Positions 1 to 7,632 of a stretch of DNA of 54,636 nucleotides are shown here, piece by piece. A program made the position numbers and the translations under genes. The notes beneath the pieces were generated by a model, which was not told the origin of the DNA, ran no database searches, and saw nothing but the letters and a program-made list of their open reading frames with translations. The stretch lies in contig JAEEXH010000010.1 in NCBI GenBank assembly GCA_016291435.1, forward strand, positions 1-54,636. The letters run 5' to 3'. The stretch's first letter is position 1, and every line of letters begins with the position of its first letter. The stretch is from Oscillospiraceae bacterium. Its GTDB lineage: Bacteria > Bacillota > Clostridia > Oscillospirales > Ruminococcaceae.

Positions 1-99
1 GCTTTTTGAAATTCCCCATAACATTCTGTCGAACGCAAAACTCTAATGAAACAGAAAGTTTGAGCGCAATACCAGTAGACAAACGGCTTTATTGCGCGC

Positions 100-105
100 T
101 ATAAT
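100..105 (+). promoter_or_regulatory. Putative -10 box ahead of the first small gene
   Basis: A TATAAT hexamer lies 52 bases upstream of the 158 start. It is embedded in GCGCTATAAT, which recurs exactly in the recombinase promoter near 892-901. The only -35 candidate (TAGACA, 76-81, spacing 18) is weak. The shared -10 context suggests the two promoters of this element are built alike. Confidence 0.45.
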
Positions 106-157
106 ATTATCATCAGGGGTTGTCCTGAAATCCAAACATAGATGGGTGGTGAGATGA

Positions 158-493
158 ATGCGTGGAAATCTGAGCGACAACCAGGCTAAGATCGACAACG
201 TCGAAAAGGCGGTGAGAGCTGCACTTGAACGCAAGCGCAAGATCATTATGCAGAGCAAGCAGATCGCTTACGATATGCTCACCGAGCTGTACGGCTTGGA
301 GGGACAGGAGCTTGTCGATGCTATTACTGCGGAGCATACGCTCATCAGTAAGCTGACCGCAAGCGGTATGACCTATGAGCAGATCGGCGAGCTGGCTGAC
401 GATAGTTCTGCTAATGCTGACAACAAGTCGGACGATGATGCTGACGGACAAACTTCGTTCTTCGATGGGAACTCTAACCCTTATGCGGTTTAA
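158..493 (+). CDS. Hypothetical mobile-element protein, 111 aa
   Basis: I do not recognise a family. The product is a small, charged, probably soluble and mainly helical protein: a Lys/Arg-rich helical half (about residues 10-45), a middle part resembling an HTH-like 'SGMTYEQIGELA' helix (about 69-80), and an acidic Asp/Ser/Asn-rich tail (about 81-105). There is no signal peptide or membrane segment. A GGTGAG-like site precedes the ATG. It sits upstream of a TnpW-like ORF and a large serine recombinase in an AT-richer segment, so it is best read as an accessory gene of that integrative element, perhaps DNA-binding. The real left part of the element lies outside the window. Confidence 0.6.
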   Translation: MRGNLSDNQAKIDNVEKAVRAALERKRKIIMQSKQIAYDMLTELYGLEGQELVDAITAEHTLISKLTASGMTYEQIGELADDSSANADNKSDDDADGQTSFFDGNSNPYAV

Positions 494-515
494 GATATAG
501 ACCGACAACAAAACG

Positions 516-602
516 ATAGCTGTGATATGGGACGGCTCTTGCCGTTCCGCACAGCTATAAACAAACAACACAAAGAGGGGCAGATAGAGAAAGCGATCCC
601 CT
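516..602 (+). other. Two intergenic stem-loops between the small mobile-element genes
   Basis: The 153-base gap between the first two ORFs contains a long hairpin with outer arms ATAGCTGTG / CACAGCTAT (about 519-557) and an inner GGACGGC / GCCGTTCC arm. A second pairing of GAGGGG with CCCCTC follows (about 576-603). Neither has a clear T-run, so they look like RNA structures (processing or attenuation) rather than classical terminators. Confidence 0.4.
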
Positions 603-646
603 CGCTCTAAAGCATAGAGATAGACAAGCTAAAGGAGTACAATGCT

Positions 647-853
647 ATGAAAAACAGAACAATGCAGGAGATGAACGAGCAGTACAAAGACTGTCCCGTT
701 CAGGTCAACACCTATGAGGTGGACGGACGCACATACATTGTGCATAGTCACTTCATTGGTGATCGTGACATCAATGATGTGATGTATCAGTATGCGGAGA
801 ATAAGGCGATGAGCGAAATGCTCGGTCTTGTTCCGAAGGCTGTTACAGCGTAA
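647..853 (+). CDS. Small transposon-encoded protein, TnpW-like
   Basis: 68 aa. The core 'TYEVDGRTYIVHSHF' followed by a short helical tail resembles the TnpW family of small proteins found just upstream of TnpX-type large serine recombinases in clostridial mobilizable elements; the function of TnpW is not established. An AAGGAG site sits 8 bases before the ATG. Its stop is 92 bases upstream of the recombinase start, and the gap holds the recombinase promoter. The gene order small protein - TnpW-like - recombinase supports the reading. The family match is from memory of the pattern and is moderate. Confidence 0.55.
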   Translation: MKNRTMQEMNEQYKDCPVQVNTYEVDGRTYIVHSHFIGDRDINDVMYQYAENKAMSEMLGLVPKAVTA

Positions 854-872
854 AATTTTTTCCCAAAACCTA

Positions 873-918
873 TTGCCTTATTCCATAAGGTGCGCTATAA
901 TAGTCTTATGGAATAAGG
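873..918 (+). promoter_or_regulatory. Recombinase promoter inside a perfect inverted repeat
   Basis: TTGCCT (873-878), a 17-base spacer and TATAAT (896-901) form a good promoter for the serine recombinase. A perfect 14-bp inverted repeat, CCTTATTCCATAAG (876-889) and its complement (905-918), surrounds it. The left arm overlaps the -35 box and the right arm covers the likely start point. This is the arrangement expected for an operator bound by a repressor, or for recombinase autoregulation. Confidence 0.7.
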
Positions 919-944
919 TCGCTTTGGGAGGAAAGGAGTTATTG

Positions 945-2600
945 ATGTTACCAAAGCAGACCGAATATAAAGTTGGGATGTATATGCGCCTTTCAAAGGA
1001 TGATGAAAGAAGCGGTGAATCCCTTTCAATAGAAAACCAGAGAAAGATACTCACGGAGTACATTACACAGCAGGGCTGGACGCTCTATGATGAGTATGTG
1101 GACGACGGCATTAGCGGAACCACGTTCGAGAGACCGGGTGTCCAGCGTTTACTCGACGATGCCAAGACGGGAAGAATAAACCTGATACTCTGCAAGGATT
1201 TGAGCAGATTTGGTCGTAATTATATCCAGGTAGGACAGTACACAGATTACATATTCCCAATGTATAACATTCGCTTCATCGCTCTCACGGACAACGTGGA
1301 TACTGCAAATTCCGCAAGTTCGGGAATGGACATGATGCCGATAATGAATGTCTTTAACGAGTGGCACAGCGCCAACACGTCCAAGAAGATCAGGGCGGTT
1401 GTTGAATCGGGAGCAAAGTCGGGCAAGTATAGGACGACATTTGCGTCCTACGGGTATTTCAAGGGTGATGATGAAAAGCGTACACCTGTGATTGATCCCG
1501 TTGCCGCTGCTGTTGTACGCCGTATCTTTGAAATGAGGGCGGCAGGCTATAACATGAAGCGTATCGCCCAAGTGCTGAATGATGAGGGTATCCTCACTCC
1601 CGATGATTACAGATACAGCTTGCTGAACAAAGAAACGCCACATTACAGTCTTCACCTGTGGAGCGTGGAAACGATAAAGCGTTTACTTCGTAATCAAATT
1701 TACATTGGCAACCTTGCCCAGCTCCGCACGACTACGGTTAGCTACAAAAATCACAAGGTTATCCGCAAGGAAGAAGATGAATGGGTGGTCGTTGAAAACA
1801 ACCACGAGCCTATTATCAGCAGAGAATTGTGGGATAAAGTTCGCGAGATCGAAGCATCTGTAAGTACTGGTAAGATGACAAAGCAAGGCATAACACTTCC
1901 GCTGACAGGTCTGTGCTATTGTGCGGACTGCGGTTCAAAGTTCAAGCAGGCTGGTTCTGCTAAGCGTAAAAGCACCGTTACGGGGTATTCCTGCGGACAG
2001 TATGCGAGATTTGGCAAGAAATACTGCTCCTCACATTTCATAACTGCACACGCACTTCAGGATATTGTTCTTGCCGACATCAAGCGCCAGATCGACTTTG
2101 TGATGAACGATGATAAGGCAAGAGAAAAGTATCTTGCAAGAAAGCAAGGGCTTTATACAGAACAGCACAGCGGTGACAAGAAAAAGCTCCGTGACATCAA
2201 CAAACGTATCGCAGAGCTTGACAGGCTGATCGCAAGTGTGTATGAGGACAAGGTTACAGGTAAGGTGCCCGAAGATATGGCGTTCACATTGCTCGACAAG
2301 TATCAGACCGAAAAGAAGTCTTTGCAGTCTGAGAGCGATGAAATGCAGAAGCACACTGATATGGCAAAGCAGGACGAAGCCGATGTGGACGAATATATCC
2401 GTCGCTTGAAAAGCTATGCAGGTGCTGAGGAGCTTACAAGACAGATGGCGCTTGATCTGATCGAGTATATAACGATAGATGAAAATCCGAGAAAGAAAGC
2501 TATCCCTCGTGATATTCACATCTACTACAAGCTGATCGACAAGCCCCTGAAAAACAAAAATAATGCCCTCGCTGAACAAGCAGGGGCAATCAAAAAATGA
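945..2600 (+). CDS. Large serine recombinase (TnpX-like site-specific integrase)
   Basis: 551 aa; excises and integrates the mobile element through a covalent phosphoserine intermediate. The resolvase domain (about 8-155) has the catalytic Ser17 in 'YMRLSKDD' and conserved arginines such as Arg15 and the 'DLSRFGRN' stretch (85-92). It is followed by a recombinase domain (about 165-300), a zinc ribbon (Cys326, Cys329, Cys350, Cys361), a coiled-coil (about 405-475) and a C-terminal segment like DUF4368 of clostridial transposon recombinases. The ATG at 945 is preferred over the in-frame upstream start at 828 because GGAGGAAAGGAG lies just ahead of it and the promoter lies between the two. The AT-richer composition marks foreign DNA. 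The gene appears intact. Confidence 0.93.
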   Translation: MLPKQTEYKVGMYMRLSKDDERSGESLSIENQRKILTEYITQQGWTLYDEYVDDGISGTTFERPGVQRLLDDAKTGRINLILCKDLSRFGRNYIQVGQYTDYIFPMYNIRFIALTDNVDTANSASSGMDMMPIMNVFNEWHSANTSKKIRAVVESGAKSGKYRTTFASYGYFKGDDEKRTPVIDPVAAAVVRRIFEMRAAGYNMKRIAQVLNDEGILTPDDYRYSLLNKETPHYSLHLWSVETIKRLLRNQIYIGNLAQLRTTTVSYKNHKVIRKEEDEWVVVENNHEPIISRELWDKVREIEASVSTGKMTKQGITLPLTGLCYCADCGSKFKQAGSAKRKSTVTGYSCGQYARFGKKYCSSHFITAHALQDIVLADIKRQIDFVMNDDKAREKYLARKQGLYTEQHSGDKKKLRDINKRIAELDRLIASVYEDKVTGKVPEDMAFTLLDKYQTEKKSLQSESDEMQKHTDMAKQDEADVDEYIRRLKSYAGAEELTRQMALDLIEYITIDENPRKKAIPRDIHIYYKLIDKPLKNKNNALAEQAGAIKK

Positions 2601-2661
2601 CCGATTGATACTCAAAAGCTATTTTGTTGGATTGAAGATAAAAAACTACCCATAGTTCACG

Positions 2662-2713
2662 CTTACATTCGTAAAAACATATCATATAATGGAAATACAG
2701 ACCGCATGCGGTC
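2662..2713 (+). promoter_or_regulatory. Promoter and 14-bp palindrome ahead of the first dockerin gene
   Basis: CTTACA (2662-2667), 17 bases, TATAAT (2685-2690). Ten bases after the -10 is a perfect palindrome GACCGCATGCGGTC (2700-2713), which falls near the transcript start and could be an operator. The boundary between the AT-rich mobile element and the GC-rich host DNA lies close by, so part of a recombination junction is an alternative. Confidence 0.5.
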
Positions 2714-2743
2714 GCAGAAAAAACAAAATCGGGGGATTTTATT

Positions 2744-5305
2744 ATGAAAAAGAGAAGCATCCTGCGGCGGGTCACCGCCGTCTGCACAGGACTCATGATG
2801 CTCGCTGGCATGCCCGTATCTGCCGATACCGGGCAGCGGGCGGTCGATGCGTTTTCAACGGAGATCGGGCTCGCGGCAAATCTTTACACCGTCGCCGGCA
2901 GCGGCTATGCCGATCATGCGGCGCTGCAATGGGCGACCACGCTGGACGCAGGGCAGTTTACGCTCTACCGCTCGGCGGGCTCCGACAGCAATTTTGTCCC
3001 GGTCTATACCGGCACGGGAACCTCATGGTCGGATAACGACATGCAGCCGGGCACGGAGTATTTCTATCAGCTCGCCGTGACAGGCAAGGACGGCACGCAG
3101 TATTCTTCGGTGAAGTCGCTTACGCCCTGTGCGGTCCCCGCGGGTCTAGACAGCTATGACAACCAGAAGGGGAGCAGCCTGCAATACGAGACCGGCGGCT
3201 ACAAGGTCGGCAATACCTATTACAGCTATGCGCTGCGCTCGCACGGAAACGGCGATATTTATCTTGAGGAGACCACATCCTCCGACGGCAGGCGCTTCGG
3301 CAATGCGCGCAATGCGGCGGATTCCTCGCAGAACAGCGCCCTTGCAAGCTGCAAGATCGAATCGGTACACATCGAATATCTTGCGCATGCAAACAAGGTC
3401 GTTGTCTGGGCGCACTGGGAGCAGCCCTCGGGCTATGCAGACGGCAAAGCGCTTGTCATCACCGGCACCCCGGGCGGCACATTCACCGTGCATCATGTCT
3501 ACAATCCGCTCGGCATTCAGGTGCGCGATATGGCGATCTTCTTTGACGATGACGCCGCACACACCGGCTATCTGATTGCGGCGGCAAACAAAGAGGGACA
3601 GGGCGCCAACGCGACCATCTATATTTTCAGGATGACCGCGGATTACAGCGATGTGACGGAGGTCGTCAAGACGCTGCACGAAAATCAGTACCGCGAATTC
3701 CCGAACATGATCAAGCGGAACGGCTATTATTTCCTCTTTACCTCGCAGGCGGCAGGCTGGTATCCGAGCAGCGGCGCCTACACCGTGACGGACAACATTG
3801 CAGGCGAGTGGAGCGGGCTGCGCAGCATCGGCAATTCCTCGACCTTCTCCTCGCAGTCCGGCTGGATCGTGAATTTGCAGGACAGGAATTATCTGATGCA
3901 CGCTTACCGCTGGCTGCGGGCATCCTCGACCTCGGGCACAACGCTCTGCCCGCTCTATTTTGACAACAGCTTTGCGTTTTATGACTACTGCCCGTCCTTC
4001 CTTTACAGCACAAAAACGGGCGACCTCTATCCCGTGCAGGAGGGCGAGCTGCTCTCGCAGAACAAGCCTGCATCTGCCTCGCTTGCGGCAAAGGCGGAGA
4101 CCTCCGCGGCGTCGGCAGTGGACGGCTCCTATCAATCCTCGTTCACGGCGATCGGCGATTACAAAAAGTGGCCCTTCTATCTGCAAATTGATCTGGAGCA
4201 GGTCTGTGCGCTCTCGAATATCCAGACCTCGTGGTATATCTGCAAGGGCTCTGAGGGCTATTACACCTACACAGTGGAGGGCAGCACGGACGGCGTCACA
4301 TGGAAAACGCTGCTCGATCACACCGACAAGAACAGCGACATCGTCAACAGCACCTACGGCTTCAACAGCGACATGCTTACAGGTGAGGCACGCTATGTGC
4401 GGCTGAATGTGCAGAATGCGACGCTGCAAAACAATCCGAACAACAACTGGTACACGCCGACCGTTTACGAGGTCAAGGTGTTCGGCAAGGTGCTCCGTGC
4501 AGCGGAAGCACCGCTTCCGGCAGTCGCCTATGACTTTGACAGCGTGTCCGGCGGCAGAGTGCCCGACATCACCGGGAACGGCGGAGACCTGACGCTTTCG
4601 GGCGGCGCGGCACTCGCGCAGGATGCGGAAAAGGGCAGTGTCCTGAAGCTCACGGGCGATGCGGCAGATTTTGCCGTGCTCCCGGCGGGTCTGCTGGACG
4701 GCACCCGGGAATACACCGTTGTGATGGATGCAAAATCGGATTCTGACGGCGATTTCTTCACCTTTGCGACCGGGCAGAGCCGCGACAAATACGCCTTCTT
4801 CAAGATCGCGCAGGATCATTTCCGCTTTGAGACAACGACCGACACATGGCGCGGAGAGAGCGGCATGCGGCATGATCTTGACGGCGCGAAGTGGCACCGC
4901 TATGTGCTCTCCGTGAGCGGCGGCAGCGCAAGGCTCTATGTGGACGGCGTGCTCGCCGCAGAGACCACCGAGCTCACGACCGGCCCTGCGGATATGGGCA
5001 GCGGACAGCAGGCGTATTTCGGCAAATCCTTCTATGAGGAGGATGCAGGATTCAGCGGGCTGATCGACAATGCGGCAGTTTACCGCCGCGCACTGACAGA
5101 ATCGGAGATCGCGGCGCTCAGCGGCAGCGGCAGGCTCCGCGGCGATGTCAATGCAGACGGGTCATTCGATCTTGCGGATGCCGTGATGATGCAGCGCTTC
5201 CTGCTCGCAGACGGTACGCTCACTGACTGGCAGGCAGGCGATTTTGACGAAAACGGCAGGATCAATGCCGTCGACCTCACGCAGATGAAGCGTGCGCTCC
5301 TGTGA
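2744..5305 (+). CDS. Secreted dockerin protein with GH43-like, F5/8-type and LamG modules
   Basis: 853 aa. A signal peptide (about 1-27, ending VSA) is followed by a fibronectin-III-like region (about 40-125), a five-bladed propeller resembling GH43_24/34 exo-beta-1,3-galactanases (about 135-430), an F5/8 type C (CBM32-like) module (about 440-580), a LamG/concanavalin fold (about 590-785) and a C-terminal dockerin (about 800-853) with calcium loops 'DVNADGSFDLAD' and 'DFDENGRINAVD'. In the propeller, 'VRDMAIFFDDD' and 'REFPNMIKRNGYYFL' match the usual GH43_24 landmarks, the Glu of REFP being the likely acid. The role inferred is cellulosomal attack on arabinogalactan-type side chains. GGGGGATTT precedes the ATG. 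Substrate is inference; the modular reading is solid. Confidence 0.85.
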   Translation: MKKRSILRRVTAVCTGLMMLAGMPVSADTGQRAVDAFSTEIGLAANLYTVAGSGYADHAALQWATTLDAGQFTLYRSAGSDSNFVPVYTGTGTSWSDNDMQPGTEYFYQLAVTGKDGTQYSSVKSLTPCAVPAGLDSYDNQKGSSLQYETGGYKVGNTYYSYALRSHGNGDIYLEETTSSDGRRFGNARNAADSSQNSALASCKIESVHIEYLAHANKVVVWAHWEQPSGYADGKALVITGTPGGTFTVHHVYNPLGIQVRDMAIFFDDDAAHTGYLIAAANKEGQGANATIYIFRMTADYSDVTEVVKTLHENQYREFPNMIKRNGYYFLFTSQAAGWYPSSGAYTVTDNIAGEWSGLRSIGNSSTFSSQSGWIVNLQDRNYLMHAYRWLRASSTSGTTLCPLYFDNSFAFYDYCPSFLYSTKTGDLYPVQEGELLSQNKPASASLAAKAETSAASAVDGSYQSSFTAIGDYKKWPFYLQIDLEQVCALSNIQTSWYICKGSEGYYTYTVEGSTDGVTWKTLLDHTDKNSDIVNSTYGFNSDMLTGEARYVRLNVQNATLQNNPNNNWYTPTVYEVKVFGKVLRAAEAPLPAVAYDFDSVSGGRVPDITGNGGDLTLSGGAALAQDAEKGSVLKLTGDAADFAVLPAGLLDGTREYTVVMDAKSDSDGDFFTFATGQSRDKYAFFKIAQDHFRFETTTDTWRGESGMRHDLDGAKWHRYVLSVSGGSARLYVDGVLAAETTELTTGPADMGSGQQAYFGKSFYEEDAGFSGLIDNAAVYRRALTESEIAALSGSGRLRGDVNADGSFDLADAVMMQRFLLADGTLTDWQAGDFDENGRINAVDLTQMKRALL

Positions 5306-5310
5306 TTACA

Positions 5311-5351
5311 AAAAACGGACATGATGCAGCAGATGCGTCATGTCCGTTTTT
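5311..5351. terminator. Bidirectional rho-independent terminator
   Basis: A 14-bp arm AAAAACGGACATGA (5311-5324) pairs with TCATGTCCGTTTTT (5338-5351). T-runs occur on both strands, so it can end the dockerin gene (plus) and the lipoprotein gene (minus). The core hairpin sequence is nearly repeated after the AraC gene at 11781-11812. Confidence 0.85.
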
Positions 5352-5369
5352 ATGCAAGCCTCTTTCTAT

Positions 5370-5411
5370 GATAAACCGGCGTTTGCACGGAGCCCGTGCA
5401 GGCGTTTTGCC
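5370..5411 (+). repeat. Solo end of the ~260-bp inverted-repeat element
   Basis: GATAAACCGG followed by TTTGCACGGAGCCCGTGCAGG and the GCGTTTTGCC motif matches the terminal inverted repeat at 22097-22138, but the rest of the element is absent. It appears to be a decayed remnant. Confidence 0.6.
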
Positions 5412-5460
5412 ATGCTTTGCTCCTTATTTGATGGGATTTGCTTTTATTATATCATGTATG

Positions 5461-6999
5461 TCAATATCCGATCACAGGGTCAATCACGCTGCCGTCGATC
5501 GCATTGATGCAGATCTGCGGCTGCACATGGCTGCTCTCGGAATCCCAGATTTCATGCCCGTCCGCGTCCAGCCGCTGTTTGGTGCCGAGAAATGCCCACA
5601 CCGGCACGACCAGTCCCGTATCCCAGCTGTCCTTTTCGCTGATGCGCGAATAGCCGAGAATGATATGGCTGATTTTGATTTTTTCGCCCTGCCCGTCCTC
5701 GTGCGCCTTTGTGATCGGCAGCATGCGTTCAAAGGTGGATTTGATCTCGTCAAAGGGCTTCATCTGCGCATTGTCCACGACGGTTTCCGTCACATCGAGC
5801 GGCGCGTAATAGGTAAAGGAGAGCAGCCCCGCGTCGGCAATGCGGATTTCAATCATCTCGGGCGGGAAATAATATTTTGTATAATTGCCGGTGTCCTCCT
5901 GCATGAATTTCGAGCCGCTGTCCTGCCGCAGCGGTACCCCGCCGATGCTGCGGACATAGCGCAGGATATAATTTGTGCGGTAGAGCGTGTTTTCCTCATC
6001 GGCGTACATCATCAGCTCCGCATAGCGCCCGCCCTCTTTGAGCATAAAGCCTGTGATGCCGAGCTTTTCCATCCATTCCTCCGCCTGTGCTTCGGCTTCC
6101 TCCTGCGAGAGCGTACAGGCATCGTCCTCGACTGCTTTGTAGGTGCGGCTGCCGTCATACTGGAAATGGTCGATGAAATTCTCCGGCACACCGCGCCCGT
6201 GACAGACAACCAGCCGATCGGGATTTGCGGAAAGGATAAATCCGTAGGAACCGTATGCAGTCGGGGTGACGGAATAGGAGATCATATTGCCGTCCGCGGG
6301 GTCATTGCAGGCATAGAACATGGTTTTCGCATCCGCGGTAATCTCCTGCAAAGTGCTGCCGTCCGGTCTGACCCGATAGCGCCACGCATGGATGCTGTTC
6401 CCCGGGTCCTCCTGCGCTGCGGCGGCATTGCTTTTCAGTCTGCCGTCGGAGAGGATCATCGGCGCTTCGTCCGGCGCGTGATTGTATTGCTGCTCCAGAC
6501 GCTCCATGCTCTCCCGGTATGCTTCCTCTGTGACCGCCCTGTCGTGCGCATCCGTGATACGCGCCAGCTCATTTTCAAAGCTCTCCCGCACACCTGCGAT
6601 CTGTGTTTCAATGTCGCGCTTTGTCTGCTGTCTCGCCGACGCATAGTCATACATCTGCGTGTCGCCGAGCAGCACACTGCGGTATTTTGCGATTTCCTCA
6701 TCCGTAAATTCATGCTTCTTTACCCGCAGAACGGAGAGCTGTTCCACATCGGGTATCGCCACATCCGCGCTGACCTTTGCAAAGACATTGAGCTTCTCCC
6801 CGTTGATTTCGGTTTCATAATGCTCGGTCGCAATCTGCTGCATCTCCGCAAGATCGACCTTGCTCTCCGAGCTGTTCTCCGCCTCGCTGATGACCTTTTC
6901 CATGTCCTTATGGACAACGATGCCGGAATCGGGGTTCTCGGCGCAGCCTGCCAGCATCAGCATTGCCAGCGCCGCCGCAAACAGTTTTCTGTATTTCAT
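5461..6999 (-). CDS. Lipoprotein, DUF6034-like
   Basis: 512 aa. A type II signal peptide with lipobox LAGC (Cys19) predicts a lipid-anchored extracellular protein. The rest is a large, mixed alpha/beta, soluble domain with two regions of propeptide-like 'EAEAQAEEWMEKLGI' helices. Length and pattern resemble DUF6034 lipoproteins, which are numerous in ruminococci and have no known function; this match is from memory. There is a TATAAT at 7049-7054 (minus) about 50 bases ahead and a GAAAGGAGT ribosome site. It sits alone between two divergent dockerin genes, so a role at the cell surface near the cellulosome is possible but unproven. Confidence 0.7.
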   Translation of the reverse strand: MKYRKLFAAALAMLMLAGCAENPDSGIVVHKDMEKVISEAENSSESKVDLAEMQQIATEHYETEINGEKLNVFAKVSADVAIPDVEQLSVLRVKKHEFTDEEIAKYRSVLLGDTQMYDYASARQQTKRDIETQIAGVRESFENELARITDAHDRAVTEEAYRESMERLEQQYNHAPDEAPMILSDGRLKSNAAAAQEDPGNSIHAWRYRVRPDGSTLQEITADAKTMFYACNDPADGNMISYSVTPTAYGSYGFILSANPDRLVVCHGRGVPENFIDHFQYDGSRTYKAVEDDACTLSQEEAEAQAEEWMEKLGITGFMLKEGGRYAELMMYADEENTLYRTNYILRYVRSIGGVPLRQDSGSKFMQEDTGNYTKYYFPPEMIEIRIADAGLLSFTYYAPLDVTETVVDNAQMKPFDEIKSTFERMLPITKAHEDGQGEKIKISHIILGYSRISEKDSWDTGLVVPVWAFLGTKQRLDADGHEIWDSESSHVQPQICINAIDGSVIDPVIGY

Positions 7000-7114
7000 G
7001 TTCTGTACTCCTTTCCCGCCTGACTGCGGATGTAATTTCTATGATATGATTATAGCAGACAAAAGGGCATCAAGTATTCATCGCAAGGTAAACAAATTGT
7101 AAATTCGCCGGACA

Positions 7115-7147
7115 GCAAAAAAGCCCGGTGATTGGTTATGTCACCGG
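7115..7147 (-). terminator. Terminator hairpin on the minus strand with no obvious gene before it
   Basis: CCGGTGA (7125-7131) pairs with TCACCGG (7141-7147), followed on the minus strand by GCTTTTTTG. It would stop a minus-strand transcript arriving from 7150-7590, or readthrough from the CotH gene. Confidence 0.6.
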
Positions 7148-7592
7148 ATTAGAGCATAACTGGCTTTATAAAAGCAGTTGCCTCCTGTATTCTCGGAACG
7201 GCATTTTGCGCGGGAACCGCTTGAATTTCACCGTTCTTTTTTTGTGATCTTTAATTCCGCGTATCATCGTAGTTTTTAAATTGGATGAGGGCTGGGTGCA
7301 TGCATTTCGTGTGAACTGATCATGTGAACTTTTTTGGGAACTGCGACTGAAAAGCGGTTCAAAATGCGCGGTTTCAGCGAACGATGCAGAAGATTTTTGC
7401 AGGAAAAGCGCGCTGAAACGAGCGGTGCTGCGTGAAAAATGCGAATTAGGTCGATTCGGGCTGCTGAGGCGGGAGAGGGGCGCTGCCCCATGCGAAAGCA
7501 GTCGGGTTTGCTTCGCAAACATCGACAAGCCCCGCCGGGGGGCGGCGCCCCCGCTGTGCATCATCGCGGAGCGATCCCTTTTCCGACAAACT
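7148..7592. other. Intergenic region without a convincing gene
   Basis: About 445 bases. It contains GC-rich palindromic stretches (GGGGCGCTGCCCC-like, about 7479-7553) and a minus-strand open frame (7166-7564) whose last third (about 33 aa, very rich in Lys/Arg) lacks a ribosome site. I see no tRNA and no promoter good enough to call a gene. The minus-strand terminator at its left edge leaves room for an untranslated RNA. Confidence 0.4.
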
Positions 7593-7622
7593 GAGCCCCG
7601 GTACTTTCACATGTACCGGGGC
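7593..7622 (-). terminator. Hairpin behind the CotH dockerin gene
   Basis: AGCCCCGGTAC (7593-7603) pairs with GTACCGGGGCT (7612-7622), an 11-bp perfect stem ten bases after the stop codon of the minus-strand gene. The trailing T-tract is poor, so termination may be partial. Confidence 0.65.
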
Positions 7623-7632
7623 TTGCTGTTTG

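Noticed and set aside
113-571. 152-aa minus-strand frame opposite the first small gene
   Set aside because: No ribosome site or promoter; the plus frame has a promoter, good spacing and belongs to a plausible mobile-element order.
3146-4897. 583-aa open frame antisense to the first dockerin gene
   Set aside because: Arg/Cys/His-rich composition, no ribosome site, and the plus strand has an obvious modular protein. Long antisense frames are expected in GC-rich coding DNA here.
7166-7564. 132-aa minus-strand protein
   Set aside because: No ribosome site at any ATG, low-complexity Ser/Arg composition, crosses palindromic repeats.
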